Of a DNA stretch of 64,000 bases, positions 57,837-64,000 are shown piece by piece. Position numbers and translations under genes: made by a program. The notes beneath the pieces are model-generated. The model ran no database searches. It was not told the origin of the DNA and saw nothing but the letters and a program-made list of their open reading frames with translations. Source of the stretch: Cryptomeria japonica (Eukaryota > Streptophyta > Pinopsida > Cupressales > Cupressaceae); contig NC_081412.1 of NCBI RefSeq assembly GCF_030272615.1, forward strand, positions 672,647,823-672,711,822, given 5' to 3'. Position 1 is the stretch's first letter; every line of letters starts with the position of its first letter.

Positions 57837-58850
57837 ATGAAGAAACATCCTCGTGAAACTTTGCAGGAAGGTTTACCAGAGTAATCACGAAGGGGCCAGA
57901 AGAGATCTGTGCTACATGAGCCATCAAATGTTGCTTGGGTACAAAAGAACAATAATACTGGTAAGATGCCTGATCGATCTATTTATGCAAAGTCTAATTC
58001 ATCTTCCAGAGATTCAGAACATGATATATTAGGTTTCCATTCAGGATTGTTTGGAAATATTGATAATGCATCGGTTTTAAATCAAGATTTGTCTCATGTT
58101 AGTGTTTCTGCAAGAGATAGGACCAGTTCAAATGCAATTAGACACTCTGTGCCTAGAACAATAGATGGAAACATTAGTTTGATTGACATAGACCAAGTCA
58201 ATATATCTGATTTTGAGGAAAATTTCCTTGACGAGGATAAAGTGTCCCAAGAGATTGAAGACTTGAATAGAAGAGTTCACCATTTAATCTCCCTAAGAGC
58301 CCAAAAGGAAGCAAATAAGGAGAAAGAAGTCAAAGCTAAATTAATGGAAAGAGATAGGCTTCTTAGACAGATAGTTGATCTTGAAGTGTTGGCTAAGGAA
58401 AAAGAAAAGAGTGATGAAGAAAGCCCTATGATTAGAGAAATCTTGATCCCCAAGGTTAAGCCAGCATATAGGTCAGTAGTTCAACCAAACCTCATTATAA
58501 CTAGAAAGATAGACCCCCTAGATTGCATGACATGCCATATAATACCAACTAGAGAGATGGAAAACCCCAAAATGAGAAGCTCAAAATCGCCCAAAATCAG
58601 GACACTCCAGATCCCTTGAAAGGGAAAACTACCCATAATATAGAAAACACTCCCTGGTGTATTGCTTGTGATGGACCACATTCTCCTCATCAGTGTGTAG
58701 TGGCTCAAGCTCTTAAAGAATCTATGAGACAAGAAGCTGAGCCTGGCATCAATATGTTTGAAACCATCATAGAAAGTGATGAGGAGTCTATACAAAGTGA
58801 ATACAGTGATGTCTAAGATAATGGAAGGTTTGTTCAAGGACAACTAACCT
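57837..58850 (+). pseudogene. Gag-like protein of element H
   Basis: The frame opens at ATG 57837 (MKKHPRETLQEG), has a stop near 57882, then VLHEPSNVAWVQKNNNTG to a coiled coil (VSQEIEDLNRRVHHLISLRA, near 58245-58400). A shift near 58545 moves to the frame used by the rest of pol, where TPWCIACDGPHSPHQC (58647-58694) is a variant zinc-binding motif. I do not see a clear Retrotrans_gag capsid domain, and the protein (about 330 codons) is short for a Tat gag. Confidence 0.6.
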
Positions 58851-58855
58851 TAGAT

Positions 58856-59812
58856 TTGCATCCTACATTGAATGTGGTAACAATTGAGGATGAAGAAGTT
58901 CATCTTAGAAGGCCTAGTGAGGAAGAGGTCAAAAATCTCACTAAAGCTATCATTGCCAAAGCAAAACACAACTATAACTTGAGAAGCACTAAGAGGGACA
59001 CTGATCAGGGTGAACCTAGTTCCATGTTCATAAAAGAGATCACCCAAAAGGGGGCAGTAGGTAGTGCTACTATTGTTCCTAAGATTGGTCAAGAAAAGAA
59101 GGAACAAGTCAAAGATGTGCCCAAGAGTATAGATATCGGTGATATACAACAAGTTGCCACAGTGAAAAAGACAAGTCAGCTCAAGACATAAAGAGTTAGA
59201 GCTAGTACTGAAACAAGCAGTAGTTCTACATTTGACATGGCTCAAGCTCTTACTCAAATGAAGGTCACAGTTCCATTAGTAGAATTATTGAAGATTAAAG
59301 AACATAGGGATGCAACTTTGTCTTTCTTCTCTAGTATATCTGATAGTGACCCAGTCTTACCCACTAGTTCAGCTAGAACTGGAAAGGATCAAGAGTTCCA
59401 AACCCCAGAGGTTTATGTTGGAACCACTATCACTCAAGAGCTTTCACAAGTAGATCCTTTTTATGTTACTTTGTTAGTAAACAACCAATTGATAAAAAAC
59501 TGCATGATAGATTCAGGAGTTGCTGCTAACGTAATGCCCTATGGTGTTATGAAAGAATTAGGACTATAAGTAACCACTGTGTATGGGAAATTCTATGCCA
59601 TGGATAATAGGGAAGTACCTGTGATAGGTACAATGAAAGATGTTGAAGTAAAGATAGCAACATTCCCTGAGGCAACTTATAAAATGGATGTTATTGTTAC
59701 TGATACCAAGCCCCATTATGGTATGTTACTTTCTAGACAGTGGGCAGCAATAGTAGGAGGAAATGTTCAACTGGACTTATCCTATGCAACCATTCCAATA
59801 AATGGAAATTAG
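58856..59812 (+). pseudogene. Aspartic protease region of element H
   Basis: After a Lys-rich linker (NYNLRSTKR, near 58972) the protease reads DPFYVTLLVNNQLIKNCMID with active site MIDSGVAANVMP (near 59506-59540; DSG) and GMLLSRQWAA near 59730, the usual GMLLGRPW flap/end motif. In-frame stops are at 59189, 59567 and 59810. It would process the polyprotein. Confidence 0.85.
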
Positions 59813-59969
59813 GTCATATTGTACAGAGAGCCACGTGCTCCTAGGGTAATTGAAAATGTAGACCCTAATATGCTTAATTGTATGATTGATGTAGATCTAG
59901 ATAACTTTAGACTCCAACCAATTTTACCTCAACTAAAGAATACTAACCCTATTATGGTTGAATTAGAAG

Positions 59970-60370
59970 CACAATAGTATGGATTATGGCAGATGTATTT
60001 TGATGGAGCTTGCTCCAAAGAAGGATCTGGAGTAGGGGTTCTTTTTGTATGCCCATCAAGTATAACCTTTAAGTATTCATTCTTACTAGCCTTCCAATGC
60101 ACAAATAATACTGCAAAGTATGAAGCTTTATTGCTAGGGCTTGAAGTTGCAAAGAAGCATGGAATCTAGCTATTGATAGTGTCAGGGGATTTGAAATTGG
60201 TTGTATCTCAGGTAAGATCCAAATATGCATCTAAGAATGATAGATTAAAGAGATATAAACATGCAGTTTGGGATGTTATTGAGCATTTTAGTGCATTTTC
60301 TATTAATTGGATAGAGCAATCAAAGAACATTATGGTAGATTTCCTAGCCAATGTTGCCTTAAAGAATGAT
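59970..60370 (+). pseudogene. Additional (archaeal-type) RNase H upstream of RT in element H
   Basis: The order MYFDGACSKEGSGVG, NNTAKYEALLLGLEVAKKHG, SGDLKLVVSQVRSKYASKN and SKNIMVDFLANVAL matches the aRH acquired by Tat-lineage elements. The four acidic residues (D in YFDG, E in YEAL, D in SGDL, D in VDFL) are all present. One TAG (60167) interrupts the domain. It lies between protease and RT, whereas in the angiosperm Tat elements I know it lies between RNase H and integrase. A poorly conserved linker continues to about 60660. Confidence 0.8.
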
Positions 60371-60679
60371 GATGCAAAATTAACTAGTATTTCCACTGTG
60401 GAGATAAAATCTAGGCCTACCATCCCTGACAATGTGTACAATTGGCAGTTTTTTGCTGATGATGAAGACATTCTTAGGTTCATCCAATGTGTTGATGATT
60501 ATGATGGACAGAAGATTGACTGCAATGCTCTGGTGGAGGTGGTTGACAATAGGGAAACATTGTTTGGAAATGATTTAGTCTAGTTGGAAACCAATGAAAT
60601 ACCTAAAGGGCTGGTAGAGCTGGAAAGCATGTTCAGTTATAATGACAATCACTTACATCAATAGTCTACCACCAAGTTG

Positions 60680-61640
60680 GATGAGTTAGAGGGGGTAAAC
60701 CTAGGGACTAAATCATCCCCTAAGTTAGTATACATTGGAAAGAAATTACCCCCTCATGTCAGGACTAACCTTATTTACTTATTGAAGAAATATAAACATG
60801 TCTTTGCTTAGTCTTATGAAGACCTAAAGGTGTATAGACAAGACCTTTTTCAGCATGAAGTTCCTTTACTTCCAGATGCTAAGCCTTTCAGATAGAAACA
60901 GAGGCCCATTAATCCCTTGTTAGAAACTAAAATGCAACAAGGGTTGAATAAATTGAGAGAAGGGGGGATTATCAAACCAATAAGGAATTCTTCATGGGTC
61001 TCTAATCTAGTCCTAGTATGAAAGAAGAATGGGGACATTAGATTGTGTGTAGATTTCATAAATTTAAATGTTGCCTCTTTGAAAGATAGCTACTCTTCCC
61101 TAAATATGGAAGTCATGCTACAGAGAGTGATAGGATGTGACCTTTTGTCTATGATGGATGGTTTTTCAAGGTACAATCAAGTGTTAGTGAAGGAATCTGA
61201 ATAGTTTAAAACTCCCTTCACTACTCCATGGGGAACATATGTCTATGTGAGAATGCCATTTGGATTGAAAAATGCTAGAGCTACATTTCAAAGAGCAATG
61301 GATGTAGCCTTTAAAGAATTCATCAATATCATCATGGTGGTTTATCAAGATGATCTAACCTATTTCTCTAAAAAGGTTGATGATCATTGTGGACATTTGG
61401 AAAAGGTGTTCAATAAAGCTTTGGAATTTGGTGTGTCACTAAATCCCAAGAAATGCCATTTTGGAGTTACAAAAGGAAAACTACTGGGACACATTATTTT
61501 CAAGGAAGGGGTAAGAATAGACCCTAAAAGAATTGAGGCAATAAATAAGGTGTCTGAACCTAATAATGTAAAAGGTATTCAATCTTTTCTAGGAAAAGTG
61601 AATCTTGTTAGGAGGTTCATTACAAACTTTGCATAGATAG
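60680..61640 (+). pseudogene. Reverse transcriptase of element H
   Basis: Blocks in order: GVNLGTKSSPKLVYIGKKLP, HVFA-stop-SYEDL, REGGIIKPIRNSSWVSNLVL, KKNGDIRLCVDFINLN, MMDGFSRYNQV, FKTPFTTPWGTYVYVRMPFG, ATFQRAMD and the active site VYQDDL (61340-61355, YxDD). Thumb: LNPKKCHFGV and LGHII. Stops are at 60809, 60893, 61019, 61202 and 61634. There is no frameshift. Confidence 0.93.
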
Positions 61641-62160
61641 TGAAGCCTATTGTCAAGTTGCTCAAAAGGGATACCAAATTTTGTTGGGATCAAGAAGCCT
61701 CCAAGGCTTTTGCTGAAATTAAGAAAGCCATTTAGGAAGCACCAGTGCTAAAATCTCTTGATTACAGTAAGCCCTTTTCCCTATTTTCCTTTGCTTCATA
61801 TCATACAGTAGCTACAGTATTGCTACAAAAGGACAATGAGGGATATGAACATCCCATAGCCTTCTACAGTAAGTCTTTGCAGGTGGCAGAACTGAAATAT
61901 GAGACCATGAAGAAACAAGCTTATGCTCTAGTGAAAGCTATTAAGGCTTTTAGGCCATACCTGGTGAATGCAAATATCATTGCCTATGTCCCACATGCTG
62001 CAGTTAAGGATATTCTATCCCAGTCTGAAGTTATAGGGAAAAGATGTAGATGGATTAATAGAATCCAAGAATTTGACTTGGAGATAAAGATTACCAAATT
62101 GGTAAGAGGTTTAGATTTGGCTCAATTCATGACTAAGTCCAATCTTATGAATGTTGAAGT
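61641..62160 (+). pseudogene. Original RNase H domain of element H, catalytically dead
   Basis: FCWDQEASKAFAEIKKAI leads into the gypsy RNase H fold: FSFASYHTVATVLLQKDNEG, HPIAFYSKSL, ELKYETMKKQAYALVKAI, AYVPHAAVKDIL. The first catalytic Asp (normally TDAS) is replaced in FSFAS, the Glu of MEKQ is Lys in MKKQ, and the later TDH-type Asp is absent. This fits conversion to a connection-like domain after an extra RNase H was gained. TAG at 61733. Confidence 0.85.
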
Positions 62161-62329
62161 ACATAATGTTGAAGTCAGAGATACTTCAGTCACTAGCATT
62201 GAAAGGCAACCTTGGTACTCAGAGATAGTCAGATTTTTAAGAGATGCTACATTCTTAGAAGGAATGACATATAATCAGAAAATAAATTTGAAACTCAAGT
62301 CCCAAAAATATGTGTTCATTCAGGGTGAT

Positions 62330-63470
62330 CTGTTCTAGAGGAAAAGAGATGGAGAGTTACTAATGTGTCTAGATGAATTCTAGGCTAAACGAGTGTTGAC
62401 TGAAATGCATGATGGAGTATGTGGAGGCCACTACTCTACTAAGACTACTGTTGGTAAGATAATCTGGGCTGGATACTATTGGCCCACTTTATTTAAAGAT
62501 ACTCATGCATATGTTTGGAAATGTGACCTATGTCAAAAATTCTAATCCAAGCTGAAGTATGAAGGAGCCTTACCCCTAGATCCAGTCTCTATAGAAGCTC
62601 CTTTTGTCTAGTGGGGCATTGATTTTATTGGAGAGATTGTTGAGAAGTCAGGAAGGGGTCATAGATGGATCACAGTAGCCACTGATTATTTCACAAAATG
62701 GATAGAAGCTATTCCTACAAGAAGAGCTACTAGTAAGGTTGTCATTGATTTCCTGATGGATAATGTTGTAACCAGATTTAGAATACCTACATAATTGGTG
62801 ATGGATAATGCCATGTGTTTCAGATCAAAAGAGTTTGTAGGCTTTTGTACCAGTCATAGAATACTCATGTCTTACTCTTCACCTTATCACCCCCAGGGGA
62901 ATGGACAAGTAGAATCCAGCAATAAAAGCCTTTTGACTATCATCAAGAAAATCCTTGAAGAAAATAAGAGATCTTGGGATCAAAATTTGAAGTTAGCTTT
63001 GTGGGCAGATAGAATAACAGTCAGGAAGGCCATTGGAATGTCCCCTTTTGAACGGGTTTATGGTGCTTAGGCCAGATTGCCAGTAAATAATCTTCTTCCA
63101 GTTTACAAGTTCTTGCAAGATGAGGATATGGAGCTATCTGAACCTATGGAAGATAGAATGATCCAAATTGTGGAGGTGGAAGAGCTCAGAGCTCTAGCTC
63201 ACAAAAGAAATTAGAAGATCCAATTGCAATCCAAATACCTTTTTGATAAGAGAACATCATTAAGGAAGTTTCAAATTGATGACATTGTTCTTCAGTGGAA
63301 TGCAAAAGGACAGGACAAGGGAAAGCATAAAAAATTTGAATCATTATGGATTGGCCCTTTTGTGGTCTATGACTTAAATGGTAAGGATTCATATTTTGTG
63401 AAGAATATGAATGATGAAGTACAAGAATTTATAGTGCATAGACAATTCCTGAAACATTACTTCTCTTGAT
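62330..63470 (+). pseudogene. Integrase of element H
   Basis: The HHCC zinc site is EMHDGVCGGHYS...WKCDLCQKF (62403-62545). The DDE core has GIDFIGEIV (62617), VMDNAMCF (62799) and QGNGQVES (62895), with 35 residues between the second Asp and the Glu (DX35E). The C-terminal domain has VYKFLQDEDME, FQIDDIVLQWNAKGQDKGKH and WIGPFVVYDLNGKDSYFV before TGA at 63467-63469. Stops are at 62336, 62381, 62543, 62609, 62792, 63068 and 63212. It belongs to the non-chromodomain class. Confidence 0.93.
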
Positions 63471-63614
63471 GTCCATGCACAGTAGGTCCTTTGTTTGTAC
63501 ATATTTTGTTTCCTTCCTATTTTTCTGTTTGGGTCTGTGTTTTGGTCTGTTTCTCCAGAGTTTCTGACTTTTCTTGTGTTGACCTTGCGATCAACCATCC
63601 CCAGTCAGAGCTAC
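63471..63614 (+). other. 3' untranslated region of element H
   Basis: 144 bases between the pol stop and the 3' LTR. A convincing polypurine tract is not visible immediately before the LTR (the sequence is CATCCCCAGTCAGAGCTAC), which is odd and may reflect decay. Confidence 0.6.
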
Positions 63615-64000
63615 TATTATCACTGATTAAAAATGGGTTTTTCCTTTCCCATAATTGGCTATGATTTTGAAATCTCGAGTAAGACACATTTTCAATTGCT
63701 TCAGCTCTATGTTAGGTTTTAAGGGTTTAGGGTTTTGATTTTAAATCGCTTAATGTCTAATAAAAAAACCCTCTGGTTTCTATTCTTTCGTTACTTTATC
63801 CACTTAAGTAATGGGTCCTGGGGTCATAGGAAATGTCCCCCCTTGTCTTTTGCCTAGGTGGTCATGTGAATTATTCATAAAATTTATGCCTTATATATTT
63901 TCTTCCTAATGTTGTCGGGCCTAGTAAGTGGTGTGCATCTCTCAGGTGGATCTATGGCTTTCGCTATTTCACTAGGTGAAGTTGTGCATGGTTTAAAACC
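63615..64000 (+). repeat. 3' LTR of element H, cut by the window edge
   Basis: It aligns with 51487-51880. The start is TATTATCACTG (TG changed to TA). Most differences are transitions, and two GCGAA-type motifs kept in the 5' copy are lost (TTTCGCTATTTCACTAGGTG). Confidence 0.92.

Larger units (their letters stand above)
51487..64000 (+). mobile_element. Element H: Ty3/gypsy retrotransposon, Tat-like, running off the right edge
   Basis: The segment 51487-51880 recurs at 63615-64000 with about two dozen differences in roughly 390 bp (about 6%), marking the two LTR starts. Between them are a Tat/Ogre-type primer site (57602), gag-like ORF, protease, extra RNase H, RT, dead RNase H and integrase in gypsy order (integrase last). 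It is inserted into element G (flank GATGG 51482-51486; partner outside the window). RT-upstream sequence KYKHVFA, a stop, SYEDL and protease MIDSGVAANVMP are typical of Tat-like elements. Confidence 0.93.

Noticed and set aside
51487-64000. Endogenous pararetrovirus or env-bearing retrovirus
   Set aside because: Integrase is present after RNase H and LTRs flank the element, which fits Ty3/gypsy. No movement-protein, coat or envelope-like ORF was seen.
1-64000. tRNA, rRNA genes or CRISPR arrays
   Set aside because: No cloverleaf-like tRNA, rRNA core or regularly spaced short repeat was seen. tRNA-like matches are only primer binding sites.

Overview
This 64-kb window looks like repeat-dense nuclear DNA of a seed plant. 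It is AT-rich, I found no intact host gene, and almost all of it is layered LTR retrotransposons (Ty1/copia and Ty3/gypsy) plus one large CACTA DNA transposon. Long diverged LTRs, deep nesting and a Tat-like gypsy element with very long LTRs suggest a gymnosperm, probably a conifer, but this is inference. I saw no tRNA, rRNA or CRISPR array. Element names (A, B, C and so on) are labels used only here.

Left part (1-11556): element I (minus strand, 1-4346, running off the left edge) is an atypical copia-like element with a coiled-coil/zinc-knuckle gag and a second long ORF of unknown function. Element J (4602-9836, minus) is a complete but decayed copia element with both LTRs. Part of copia element C (minus) lies at 10896-11556.

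Middle part (11557-37849): a set of nested insertions. Solo LTR D sits in the integrase of C. Copia element B (minus, 11785-37347, 1260-bp LTRs) sits in D. Two younger insertions sit in B. One is copia element A (plus, 16496-24127, TSD GCCTT). The other is a 10.8-kb CACTA transposon (24846-35629, TSD ATT) that splits the gag of B. Removing each insertion with one TSD copy puts the interrupted reading frame back in register, so these boundaries are well supported.

The most interesting locus is inside the CACTA element. It carries fragments of a host de novo DNA methyltransferase of the DRM (domains rearranged methyltransferase) family. Two of them form a 1.1-kb inverted repeat with a loop of about 45 bp (25092-27345). 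More DRM fragments lie in direct repeats at 27764-28145 and 28545-28917. PPR-gene and gypsy-gag fragments are also present. A transposon carrying a foldback of a gene of the machinery that silences transposons recalls rice miR820, a CACTA-encoded small RNA against OsDRM2, but here the foldback appears to be an unprocessed proto-MIRNA or hpRNA stage.

Right part (37850-64000): the rest of C, an unclassified stretch with a tandem duplication, a LINE ORF1-like (DUF4283) relic, solo LTR M, truncated copia E (minus), coiled-coil element K (plus) cut by the LTR of G (minus), which itself contains solo LTR L, and finally gypsy element H (plus, 51487 to beyond 64000). H is Tat-like. Its 5' LTR seems to be about 6.1 kb and to contain a decayed ORF of about 1200 codons. 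It has an extra RNase H with intact catalytic acids upstream of the reverse transcriptase and a catalytically dead RNase H downstream. Its reading frames are broken mainly by TAG stops, as expected from deamination at methylated CHG sites.
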